64,000 bases of DNA from Crocinitomicaceae bacterium (GTDB lineage Bacteria; Bacteroidota; Bacteroidia; Flavobacteriales_D; Crocinitomicaceae). This document shows, in pieces, positions 26,278 through 34,705 of this stretch. Made by a program: the position numbers and the translations under genes. The stretch lies in NCBI GenBank assembly GCA_020635955.1, contig JACJYW010000003.1, forward strand, positions 434,001 to 498,000. The letters are read 5' to 3'. Each line of letters opens with the position of its first letter. Position 1 is the first letter of the stretch. The notes below the pieces were generated by a model, which did no database searches, was not told the DNA's origin, and saw nothing but the letters and a program-made list of their open reading frames with translations.

Positions 26278-28383
26278 ATGCAAGGAAATAATTCGAATAA
26301 TAACTTTTTTGAGACACAGGTATTAGGACATCCAGCGGGACTTTTTGTTCTATTCTTCACCGAAATGTGGGAGAGATTCTCCTACTATGGAATGCGAGCA
26401 TTATTGGTGCTATTTCTAATCAGCTCACCTGGATTAGGTGGTTGGGATTGGTCCATAGGTGAGGCCTTGTCTTTGTATGGAACGTATACCGCAATGGTTT
26501 ACCTTACTCCTATCTTAGGAGGATATGTTGCTGATAGAATAATCGGATATAGAAAAGCGGTTGTAATAGGGGCTTTGTTCATGACTCTTGGCCATGCTTC
26601 TATGGCCCTTGAAAGTGAATTATTTCTCTATTTCGGCATTGGATTCCTAATTATAGGAAATGGATTCTTTAAACCAAACATGACGTCCATAATTTCTCAT
26701 ATGTATAAAGACTTCCCTGAGAAAAAAGACGGCGCCTATACCATCTTTTATATGGGTGTTAATGCCGGTGCTTTCTTAGGAATCATGCTTTGCGGATACA
26801 TTGGAGAAAGCGTTTCATGGAGTTATGGATTCGGTTTAGCAGGAATCTTCATGTTATTGGGAATGTTCCAGTTCATGTTTGCACAAAAAATACTTGGAAA
26901 CGTTGGGCTTGCTCCTGAAAAAGGGTCACAAGGAGAATTGGAAAATGACAATCCAAGTTCAGATGGTCTAGGAGAACCAGTAATTGAAGGTAAAGGAGAT
27001 AAATTCAATCCTTTCACCATGCTGGATAAGATCTTAATGGGTGTCAGTGCAGTGATTGCCACCGTCTGGATCATTAATGACCCATTATCCAGTATTGCAG
27101 GAATTGACCTATTCAATTTCCAAATTGGTGGATTGAGTGGTTCTAATTTCAGTATCCTATTTGCACTTGCTTTATTCATTTTCCTATTGATATCAAGAAT
27201 TCTTCGATATGGTAGTATTGTGATGGATAAGATGGTGGTAGTTGCAATCTTCGCATTTTTTACCGTTTTCTTCTGGGCTGCCTTTGAACAGGCTGGTGGA
27301 TCAATGACGATCTTTGCAAATGACTTCACAGACAGAACAATGTCAGGAACCTACTCTACTATATTCATTGTACTGGATGTAATCATTACTGTAGTTCCAA
27401 TTGGAATCATTTCATGGGTGTTGTTCAAACTTTTCAAGAAAACATTCAAGAAATATGCTCTTTCTAATATCATCTTAGCATCAAGTTTCCTGTTTATTTG
27501 GGTTATCGTTATTTGGAAAATCAACAGAAACCTAGATTCTACGGCTTATGTAGCAGTGTTTGACAATGTTAAAACCACCACTATAAATGAAGAAACTGGT
27601 GAAGAAGAGATTACATATCAGGCATTTTCTGAAGGATACGAATTAACGGAATATGATGAAGTATTGCGTGATACCACCACGGTAATAGAACCTGTAGAGC
27701 TTAGGTTAGGTGCAACTTTTGAAATCGTTGAAAAGAAAAGAGGTGGTTTTAAATACATTAATCCAGATGAAGTTGAAGCATACCGTGATAGACAGATCTT
27801 TAAAGGATTACCATCTAAAATAGTAACTGCAACTGTCATTGAGATAAAGGATAATGAAGTTGAGATTCCCGCTACCTGGTTTGGTATTTTGAATTCATTA
27901 TTTATTATCATGTTTGCTCCTTTATTTAGTAGACTTTGGGAAAGTAAATACAATCCAAGTGGACCAGTTAAATATGGTTTAGGATTGATTCTCTTAGGAA
28001 TCGGATTTGGTGTATTAGCTATGGGGTCTGCTTCAATTGGATCAGGAGACGGAACTGAAGTGGTTCTAGTTTCGGTCTGGTGGTTAACATTTGCCTACCT
28101 ATTCCATACTTTGGGAGAACTTTGTTTATCTCCGGTAGGTCTTTCTTATGTTAGTAAGTTGGTTCCTGGAAGAATGATCGCCTTTATGTTCGGTGTATGG
28201 TACTTAGCAGTAGCTATTGGTAACAAAACTGCAGGATTAGTAGGAGGACAAGTTGAGGCGATTGCTGAAAAGTACTCTATCTCAACGTTCTTCTTGATCT
28301 TTACATTGATTCCAATTGGAATGGGTGTACTGGCCATCTTGTTGAGCCCAATTATTAGAAAATTAATGCATGGTGTAAAATAA
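26278..28383 (+). CDS. second POT/PTR2 peptide transporter with a large soluble insertion
   Basis: 701 residues, a tandem paralogue of the preceding gene with the same FTEMWERFSYYGMRALLVLFL, GNGFFKPNMTS and FYMGVNAGAFLG motifs. Two differences stand out. An extra linker with hydrophobic helices lies at about 245-310. About 110 soluble, charged residues (from INRNLDSTAYVAVFDNV to IEIKDNEVEIP) are inserted directly before the TWFGILNSLFI helix, where the first copy has about ten. Probably differs in specificity or in partners. Duplication is inferred from shared motifs and adjacency. Confidence 0.9.
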   Translation: MQGNNSNNNFFETQVLGHPAGLFVLFFTEMWERFSYYGMRALLVLFLISSPGLGGWDWSIGEALSLYGTYTAMVYLTPILGGYVADRIIGYRKAVVIGALFMTLGHASMALESELFLYFGIGFLIIGNGFFKPNMTSIISHMYKDFPEKKDGAYTIFYMGVNAGAFLGIMLCGYIGESVSWSYGFGLAGIFMLLGMFQFMFAQKILGNVGLAPEKGSQGELENDNPSSDGLGEPVIEGKGDKFNPFTMLDKILMGVSAVIATVWIINDPLSSIAGIDLFNFQIGGLSGSNFSILFALALFIFLLISRILRYGSIVMDKMVVVAIFAFFTVFFWAAFEQAGGSMTIFANDFTDRTMSGTYSTIFIVLDVIITVVPIGIISWVLFKLFKKTFKKYALSNIILASSFLFIWVIVIWKINRNLDSTAYVAVFDNVKTTTINEETGEEEITYQAFSEGYELTEYDEVLRDTTTVIEPVELRLGATFEIVEKKRGGFKYINPDEVEAYRDRQIFKGLPSKIVTATVIEIKDNEVEIPATWFGILNSLFIIMFAPLFSRLWESKYNPSGPVKYGLGLILLGIGFGVLAMGSASIGSGDGTEVVLVSVWWLTFAYLFHTLGELCLSPVGLSYVSKLVPGRMIAFMFGVWYLAVAIGNKTAGLVGGQVEAIAEKYSISTFFLIFTLIPIGMGVLAILLSPIIRKLMHGVK

Positions 28384-28401
28384 CATCAGGTTAAAGCATA
28401 A

Positions 28402-28437
28402 AAAAAGCCGATCCGCCTAAGGTAGATCGGCTTTTTT
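28402..28437. terminator. bidirectional Rho-independent terminator
   Basis: Stem AAGCCGATC..CC.. / ..GATCGGCTT with A-run before and TTTTTTG after, placed between the convergent POT and amidohydrolase genes; serves both strands. Confidence 0.85.
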
Positions 28438-28455
28438 GTTTCTTATTCATAGATC

Positions 28456-29472
28456 TTATAAAAATCTATCTTTTTCAATATCTAACCAGCTTAGAATAGA
28501 ATTACAGAACATATTCTCAATATCTTCTTTCGGAATATCACTCTCTTCAATGAATTTACCAATTTCCAAATCCCCTAATGGAAAAGGATAATCAGTACCT
28601 AAGCAGATCTTTTCAGATCCTTGCATCTTCAAGACATATTTTAAAAGATCAATATCATGCGTAATACTATCTATCCAGAATTTACCCACGTATTCTCTAG
28701 GATTTCTTTTATTATCAATTTGCACCAGATCAGGTCTGCAATTATAACCATGCTCTATCCTACCCAATGTTGGCAAAAAAGAACCTCCGGCATGTGAAAG
28801 AAGAACCCTCAAATTAGGAAGCCTTTCTAAAACACCTCCAAATATTAATGAACACGCAGCTCTGGAAGTTTCAGCAGGCATTCCTACCAGCCAGGGCAGC
28901 CAATATTTTTCCATACTGTGAAATCCCATCATCTCCCATGGATGGATCATAATCGCTATACCTAGCTTTTCTGCTTCCTGAAAAATTGGAAAGAATTGTT
29001 CGTCACTTAAATTCTTGTCATTGATATTAGAACCGATCTGAATTCCCGGCATGTTCAATTCATTCTTCAATCGGTGCATCTCTTGAATGGCCAATTCAGT
29101 ATCCTGCATAGGAATCGTACCTAATCCTACATAATTCTTTGGATAAAGACTTTGCAACTCTGCAATATGATCATTCAAAAACCTGCTTAGATCAAGACAA
29201 TCTTTCCCTTTCGACCAATAAGAGAACATTACAGGAACCGTACAAACCACCTGAACTTGTGTTTGAAATTGTTCATACTCTTTGATCCTTATATCAGCAT
29301 CCCAACAATTCTCTTCAATCGTTCTAAAGAACTGATTCCCTTTCATCATATCTGCAAACCCGGCCTTTTCAGAAGAAGGTTTCAACCATATGAAATCACC
29401 ATAACCAAACTTTGCGGTCCAGTTAGGCATTTCAGGCGGAAGAATATGAGTATGCATGTCGATCTTTAACAT
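28456..29472 (-). CDS. amidohydrolase-family decarboxylase, ACMSD-like
   Basis: 338 residues. Closely matches 2-amino-3-carboxymuconate-6-semialdehyde decarboxylase, which steers the kynurenine/tryptophan degradation pathway away from quinolinate. All metal ligands of that subgroup are in place: H7 and H9 (DMHTHILPP), H177 (MIHPWEMMG), H227 (LLSHAGG) and D294 (LGTDYPFPLG). Length matches ACMSD. No other kynurenine-pathway gene is in this window, so assignment rests on the sequence alone. Confidence 0.85.
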   Translation of the reverse strand: MLKIDMHTHILPPEMPNWTAKFGYGDFIWLKPSSEKAGFADMMKGNQFFRTIEENCWDADIRIKEYEQFQTQVQVVCTVPVMFSYWSKGKDCLDLSRFLNDHIAELQSLYPKNYVGLGTIPMQDTELAIQEMHRLKNELNMPGIQIGSNINDKNLSDEQFFPIFQEAEKLGIAIMIHPWEMMGFHSMEKYWLPWLVGMPAETSRAACSLIFGGVLERLPNLRVLLSHAGGSFLPTLGRIEHGYNCRPDLVQIDNKRNPREYVGKFWIDSITHDIDLLKYVLKMQGSEKICLGTDYPFPLGDLEIGKFIEESDIPKEDIENMFCNSILSWLDIEKDRFL

Positions 29473-29502
29473 AGTAGGGACTTTAAATAGGTTATGAAGT
29501 TA

Positions 29503-29510
29503 CAAATTTA
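29503..29510 (-). promoter_or_regulatory. -7 element TAAATTTG of the ACMSD-like gene
   Basis: Perfect TAnnTTTG on the minus strand, 30 nt before ATG 29472, overlapping the end of the upstream NTF2-like gene (stop at 29508). Confidence 0.45.
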
Positions 29511-30392
29511 CTTTTTTCTCAACTTTAGAAACTGCTTCATCTTCTCGTTTTCGATAAGAACGGTGAGGTTATAGTGGAACAGCTTCCATTTACCGTCTAC
29601 TTTTTGAAGTACCCCTGAACCTCTACAGTAATCCATATTTTGTGTGAATAAATATTCATCAAACCAACAGACATTTCCATCATCAGAAATGGCCCAGTTA
29701 CGTCTTTCTGCTTCAAAATACCAGGTAGTTCCTTTTTCGAAATATGGCATACAAAATGTCTCAAATTCTGATTTAGACCAACGTTCGTTAGGATCTGTCC
29801 CCAGGTAATAAAAGCTATCTGCCATCACTTCAAAATAACCTTGCAAATTGGCATCTGCAGCATCCTGATGCCAACGATTCATGATTCTCTCACATTCGGA
29901 AACAGACCATTGCTTTTGCTTGTTAAATTCTTCTTCTTTCTCTTTCTCATAAGATGACTGCTCCCAACATTCAGTATCCATTGATATCACTTTAAGGAAT
30001 TTGGAAGATCGATAATCTGAAGTGGTTTGAACCATGAAAATATCCTGACCACAATGATGATATTCTCCATTAAAAAAGAATTTAAAGTCAACAATTACCG
30101 TATAAGCTAAAAAGCTTGGAGGAATGGTCATATCAATATGTAATATTTCCTCCTGGTACATTTTTGACTTGAATTTTGGCGCAATGGTCATAAATCCGTC
30201 AATGGTAAAGCCGTAGGTTGTATCCTTATCCAGATGTTCAATAACCGCTTCATCAAAAAAGTAAGACCTGATCTTTGAAGAATCTCCGCTATTCAGATCT
30301 TCATAAAATTCTTCAACAATAGTTGCCGGATGTACCTGTGCAATGAGATTTGAAGCTAATAACACTAAAAAAACGACTATGCTTTGTTTCAT
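29508..30392 (-). CDS. exported protein with two NTF2/SnoaL-like domains
   Basis: 294 residues, signal peptide ending NLIAQ. Residues ~22-140 (ATIVEEFYEDLNSGDSSKIRSYF) and ~165-285 (ERIMNRWHQDAADANLQGYFEVM...KVDGKWKLFHYNLTVLI) both look like NTF2-like cone folds, the second of the SnoaL_3 kind. A charged linker (EKEKEEEFNKQKQ) joins them. Such domains bind small molecules or serve as scaffolds; no catalytic residues can be assigned. It is divergent from the M16 peptidase gene. Confidence 0.65.
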   Translation of the reverse strand: MKQSIVVFLVLLASNLIAQVHPATIVEEFYEDLNSGDSSKIRSYFFDEAVIEHLDKDTTYGFTIDGFMTIAPKFKSKMYQEEILHIDMTIPPSFLAYTVIVDFKFFFNGEYHHCGQDIFMVQTTSDYRSSKFLKVISMDTECWEQSSYEKEKEEEFNKQKQWSVSECERIMNRWHQDAADANLQGYFEVMADSFYYLGTDPNERWSKSEFETFCMPYFEKGTTWYFEAERRNWAISDDGNVCWFDEYLFTQNMDYCRGSGVLQKVDGKWKLFHYNLTVLIENEKMKQFLKLRKK

Positions 30393-30453
30393 ACCACTTA
30401 AGTTAAATAACTACCAATTATCAAAGACCTTAAAAATATTAAGAAACATCTTC

Positions 30454-30461
30454 TATTTTTG
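30454..30461 (+). promoter_or_regulatory. -7 element TATTTTTG of the M16 peptidase operon
   Basis: Perfect TAnnTTTG ending 21 nt before ATG 30483; an in-frame TTG start at 30459 lies inside it and is rejected. Confidence 0.5.
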
Positions 30462-30482
30462 TTTGGAATAATAAAATTGATT

Positions 30483-31985
30483 ATGAAGATGAAAATATGG
30501 CTTTTAGCCGGATTACTTGTCTCTACTTCCATTTCTTTTGCTCAGGACAAAAGAAAGATCGAATTCGTAGAGTATGATCTGGATAATGGGATACATGTGA
30601 TATTGCATGAAGACCACTCCACTCCTATTGTTGCAACAACAGTACTTTATCATGTTGGTTCTAAGAACGAAAAAGTTGGTAGAACCGGTTTTGCTCACTT
30701 CTTTGAGCACTTGATGTTTGAAGGAACGACAAATATTGATCGTCACGAATACGACAAATTTGTTGAAAGAGCTGGAGGAACTTTAAATGCAAATACTTCA
30801 CAGGATAGAACTTTCTATTTTGAGCTATTACCTTCTAATCAATTAGAGATGGGATTGTGGCTTGAGTCTGAGAGAATGTTACATGCCAAAGTAGAGAACA
30901 TTGGTATTGAAACTCAAAGAGAAGTTGTAAAAGAAGAGAAACGTCAACGTATGGATAATCAACCTTACGGGTCATTGATGTACGAAGTTTTTACAAGAGC
31001 ATATAAAGAACATCCTTACAGATGGGTACCAATTGGTTCAATGGAAGATCTTGATGCAGCTCAGGAAGAAGATTACGTAGGTTTCTATAGAACTTTCTAT
31101 GTTCCTCATAATGCTACTTTATCCATAGCTGGAGATATCAATATCGCTCAAACAAAAAAGTGGATCGACATGTACTTTGGTTCTATCCCTAATGGAGATA
31201 AGCTTGATGTATATAGAGATAGAGAATTCTTGAGTTTAGAAAGATTCCAGTCTACATATAAAGACAAGTTAGGTGGCAAAGAAACTTCAGATGAGTTCAA
31301 GAAAGACTATGAAGGTGAAATGTCTACTGAGGATTTCATCAAAAAGTATTTTCCTAAAGTTTCTACAAAGCCACATGATATCCCAAGACCGACATTAAAG
31401 GAAGGTTTATTAACTGAGGAGATCAGAGATACAGTTTGGGACAACATCCAGCTACCAGCTTTGGTTATGGCTTACAGAGTGCCTGAATTAATGCATCCTG
31501 ATAGATACGCATTGGATATGTTGAGCATGATCCTTTCACAAGGTAACAGCTCTAGATTCAATAAAAATATCGTTGAAAAACAGCAAAAAGCATTAGCAGC
31601 ATTTGCTTTCCCTTTTGGCTTAGAAGATCCGGGAGTTATGCTTTCTTTAGCTATTGCCAATATGGGTATTCCATTAGATGAATTAGAAACTGCTCTAGAT
31701 GCTGAAGTGGCTAAAATTCAAAATGAATTGATCACAGATGAAGAATTTGAAAAGCTTCACAATATGATAGAAAGTGATTTCATTACATCTAATTCTACCA
31801 TGGCTGGTATTGCTGAATCATTGGCAGATTACCATGTTTATCAAGGATCGGCAAATGAGATCAACACTGAGATAGACAAATACCTGGCTGTTACTAAAGA
31901 AGATATTCAACGTGTGGCTAAAAAATATTTGGTTAAAACCAACCGTGTGGTATTGTATTATGTACCAAAAGAACCTACAAACTAA
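30483..31985 (+). CDS. M16 family zinc peptidase, catalytic subunit
   Basis: 500 residues with a signal peptide ending SISFAQ. The inverted zinc motif HxxEH is H72-F-F-E75-H76, with the third ligand region REVVKEEKRQRMDNQPYG about 70 residues on. The C-terminal half is the second M16 domain. A periplasmic peptidase of the insulinase/pitrilysin group that degrades peptides. It is followed after 27 nt by a longer M16 protein lacking the zinc motif, giving the familiar active/inactive pair that forms one chamber. Confidence 0.93.
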   Translation: MKMKIWLLAGLLVSTSISFAQDKRKIEFVEYDLDNGIHVILHEDHSTPIVATTVLYHVGSKNEKVGRTGFAHFFEHLMFEGTTNIDRHEYDKFVERAGGTLNANTSQDRTFYFELLPSNQLEMGLWLESERMLHAKVENIGIETQREVVKEEKRQRMDNQPYGSLMYEVFTRAYKEHPYRWVPIGSMEDLDAAQEEDYVGFYRTFYVPHNATLSIAGDINIAQTKKWIDMYFGSIPNGDKLDVYRDREFLSLERFQSTYKDKLGGKETSDEFKKDYEGEMSTEDFIKKYFPKVSTKPHDIPRPTLKEGLLTEEIRDTVWDNIQLPALVMAYRVPELMHPDRYALDMLSMILSQGNSSRFNKNIVEKQQKALAAFAFPFGLEDPGVMLSLAIANMGIPLDELETALDAEVAKIQNELITDEEFEKLHNMIESDFITSNSTMAGIAESLADYHVYQGSANEINTEIDKYLAVTKEDIQRVAKKYLVKTNRVVLYYVPKEPTN

Positions 31986-32012
31986 TCCATAAGACAAGAA
32001 AAAATTATTGAT

Positions 32013-34145
32013 ATGAAAAAGAAGATTTTAATCGTATTATCTGCAGTTCTTGTTGGAGTTAGCTCATTTGGACAGCTAGACAGATCTGTACCACCAAAAC
32101 CACAACCAAACCCTGAGATAAAGATCAATATTCCGGATGTTATCACAGCTGATAATGGTTTGAAAATTATCGTAGTTGAAAACCATAAATTGCCAAGAGT
32201 ATCTTTCCAGTTATTTGTTGATTATCCAATAATGCTAGAAGGTAACAAAGCAGGTATGGGAGACATATTTGGACAATTATTAGGTTCAGGGACAACCAAA
32301 ACATCTAAAGATGAATTTGATGCTAAGGTTGACTACATGGGCGCTAATATTTCTACTTTCTCAAGAGGAGTTTATGCTTCATCACTTAAAAAGCATACAC
32401 CAAAATTATTAGAGTTAGTAAGTGAGATGATCAATTACCCTGCCTTTCCGCAAGATGAGTTTGACAGAATTATCAAACAACAAATTTCATCACTTGCTTC
32501 TGAAAAAACAGATCCTAACGCTATGGCGGGTAATGTTTCTGGAATAGTTAACTATGGTGCAGGACATCCATACGGTGAGATCGTTACAGAAAAAACCTTG
32601 GCTAATATTACTTTGGATGACATCAAAGCACATTACAAAAAGTACTTTGTTCCTAACCAGGCATATCTTGTAATAGTTGGAGACGTTACTCAAGATGAAG
32701 CAAAGGATTACGTAAAAACGTATTTCTCTACCTGGCAAAAGGGTGAAACAACTAAACAAGAACAATTCGGTTTTCCTAAAAACACAGGGACCAATGTTTA
32801 TTTCGTAGACAAACCTGGAGCTGTACAAAGCCAGATCAAGATCACTCATACAGTTAATTTAATGCCTGGGCATGAAGATGCTGTAAAGTTGAGCGTACTT
32901 AATCAAATTCTTGGTGGAGGTAGCTTCTCTGCTCGTCTGATGTCTAATTTGCGAGAAGATAAAGCATACACCTATGGTTGTTATTCAAGTATTTCACCAG
33001 ATGAATTAATTGGTTCTTTCTCTGCGGGAGGAAGTTTTAGAAATGAAGTTACTGATAGTGCTATCGTTCAAATTCTTTACGAAATTGAAAGAATGGGTAC
33101 AGAATTGGTGACCGATAGCGAACTATCATTGGTTAAAAGTTCAATGACCGGATCTTTTGCAAGATCTCTGGAAAGCTCGCAAACGATTGCAAATTTTGCT
33201 TTGAACACTATTCGTTACAATTTGCCGAAAGATTACTACGCAACTTATTTGCAAAGATTAGAGCAGGTAACAAAAGAAGATATTTTGGCAATGGCTAAGA
33301 AATATCTTCATCCAGATAACATTAACATTATCGTTGTTGGTAATAGCGAAATAGCTGGCAAACTAGAAGTTTTTGACAATAATGGAGGAATGTCTTTTAA
33401 AGATTCTTACGGTGTTGATGCTGTACAATTAAAAGCAGTTCCTGATGGTGTTTCGTTGAACTCAATTGTGGACAATTACATTTTCAAAACCTTCCTTGTT
33501 GGGTCTAAAAGTGAATTGGATGCTAAAATGGCCAAGATCGGATTCATCCAAAAATCATATAAATCGCACATTGAAGAGTTCGGTGCAGATATGTTCATGA
33601 TCACCTATGCTGCTCCTTCAAATAAAACAGCTACGATCGTTAAGATTAATTCTGCACAAGGCAACATGGTTGCTCAAAAAGAATGGTTCAATGGTGAAGC
33701 CGGAGGAACATTCATTATGGGTGCAGGAAAAACGAAATATGAAGGTGAAGATTTGGAAGCAAAGAAAGAAGACAACTTCCCAATGTCGCAGTTCTATTAT
33801 TTCACGAATCCTAAATACAAAGTTGAGTTAATGGGAATAGATGTAGTAGAAGATAAAGAATACTACAAAGTAAAAGTGAGCAGAGAAGGGAAAGATGAAT
33901 TCGGATATGAATATTATTCAGTAGAAACAGGATTATTAGAAATGGAAGAGTCATTTGCTATTGATGAAGAAGGTAATTCTGTTAGCAGCATGATGATCTT
34001 TTCTGATTTCAAAGAAGTAAAAGGTGGAATGATGATTCCTCATAAAATGACTATGAATAATTCTGGTCAGGTTATTGAGATGGAATTGAGCGGTTCCACT
34101 GTCAGCAAAAAGGCAAAAACAACTGCTTTTGACGGACAATTTTAA
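32013..34145 (+). CDS. M16 family inactive subunit with a LolA-like C-terminal domain
   Basis: 710 residues, signal peptide ending VSSFGQ. Residues ~30-445 are two M16 domains, but at the HxxEH position it reads GMGDIFGQLL, so zinc cannot bind. The last ~240 residues, after the M16 core, contain YYKVKVSREGKDEFGYEYYS, TGLLEMEES and a FSDFKEVKGGMMIPHKMTM strand pattern resembling LolA/DUF4292-type beta sheets that bind lipids or hydrophobic peptides. It probably completes the chamber of the upstream catalytic partner and adds a binding surface. The LolA-like call is by eye. Confidence 0.85.
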   Translation: MKKKILIVLSAVLVGVSSFGQLDRSVPPKPQPNPEIKINIPDVITADNGLKIIVVENHKLPRVSFQLFVDYPIMLEGNKAGMGDIFGQLLGSGTTKTSKDEFDAKVDYMGANISTFSRGVYASSLKKHTPKLLELVSEMINYPAFPQDEFDRIIKQQISSLASEKTDPNAMAGNVSGIVNYGAGHPYGEIVTEKTLANITLDDIKAHYKKYFVPNQAYLVIVGDVTQDEAKDYVKTYFSTWQKGETTKQEQFGFPKNTGTNVYFVDKPGAVQSQIKITHTVNLMPGHEDAVKLSVLNQILGGGSFSARLMSNLREDKAYTYGCYSSISPDELIGSFSAGGSFRNEVTDSAIVQILYEIERMGTELVTDSELSLVKSSMTGSFARSLESSQTIANFALNTIRYNLPKDYYATYLQRLEQVTKEDILAMAKKYLHPDNINIIVVGNSEIAGKLEVFDNNGGMSFKDSYGVDAVQLKAVPDGVSLNSIVDNYIFKTFLVGSKSELDAKMAKIGFIQKSYKSHIEEFGADMFMITYAAPSNKTATIVKINSAQGNMVAQKEWFNGEAGGTFIMGAGKTKYEGEDLEAKKEDNFPMSQFYYFTNPKYKVELMGIDVVEDKEYYKVKVSREGKDEFGYEYYSVETGLLEMEESFAIDEEGNSVSSMMIFSDFKEVKGGMMIPHKMTMNNSGQVIEMELSGSTVSKKAKTTAFDGQF

Positions 34146-34150
34146 TAAAG

Positions 34151-34181
34151 AAGGCCGTTAAGCACAACGGCCTTTTTTTTG
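34151..34181 (+). terminator. Rho-independent terminator of the M16 operon
   Basis: Perfect stem GGCCGTT / AACGGCC with a 6-nt loop followed by eight T, 7 nt after the stop at 34145. Confidence 0.9.
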
Positions 34182-34193
34182 TAATTTAAAGCC

Positions 34194-34577
34194 ATGAGAC
34201 TATTCATGGCTTTTTTTATTTTAATGACTTTCAGTTCTTGTTCCATTAAGAAAGATGAAGCCCATGGCCATCTCGGAATAATTGACCCCTCATCAGAAAT
34301 CAAAGTGGTTAAAGCGAAACTGATACTCAAAAAAGCTTACAACAAAATAGGAAAGGAAATGCCTTATGAAGGCGATTTCTATCTTGTATATGACGGCCAG
34401 GAAAGATTTGTAAAAATGATGGAATCTGATGTTACAAAAGCTGACCTAGATCCTTTACTAAATAAAACCTGCAAATTTGAGATCATTGAAGAGGATGGAT
34501 TGTGGGATACAGATAATCCAGAAGTGCAAAGCAGAGTCGGTCCATATGTTCGCATTCTAAAGATCATAAACAACTGA
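34194..34577 (+). CDS. small lipoprotein of unknown function
   Basis: 127 residues; lipoprotein signal ending FSSC (Cys at about 16). The mature part is charged and may be a small beta-fold (KFEIIEEDGLWDTDNPEVQSRVGPYVRILKI). No family recognised. It begins just after the M16 operon terminator. A 9-bp inverted repeat (34569-34589) with a 3-nt loop spans its stop codon but has no T-tract. Confidence 0.7.
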   Translation: MRLFMAFFILMTFSSCSIKKDEAHGHLGIIDPSSEIKVVKAKLILKKAYNKIGKEMPYEGDFYLVYDGQERFVKMMESDVTKADLDPLLNKTCKFEIIEEDGLWDTDNPEVQSRVGPYVRILKIINN

Positions 34578-34705
34578 TAGTCAGTTGTTGAATGATTTAA
34601 CAAATTGTTAATAGAAATTGCTAAGTACTTTCACCTAAAGGATATATCTTTACATTGAACGTTTGGGTTCAAGCCTTTACTACTCTTGTTCCCATTTACT
34701 ACTAA

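Noticed and set aside
34569..34589. 9-bp inverted repeat across the stop codon of the small lipoprotein gene
   Set aside because: Followed by GAATGATTT and not a T-run; kept only as a remark under the gene.
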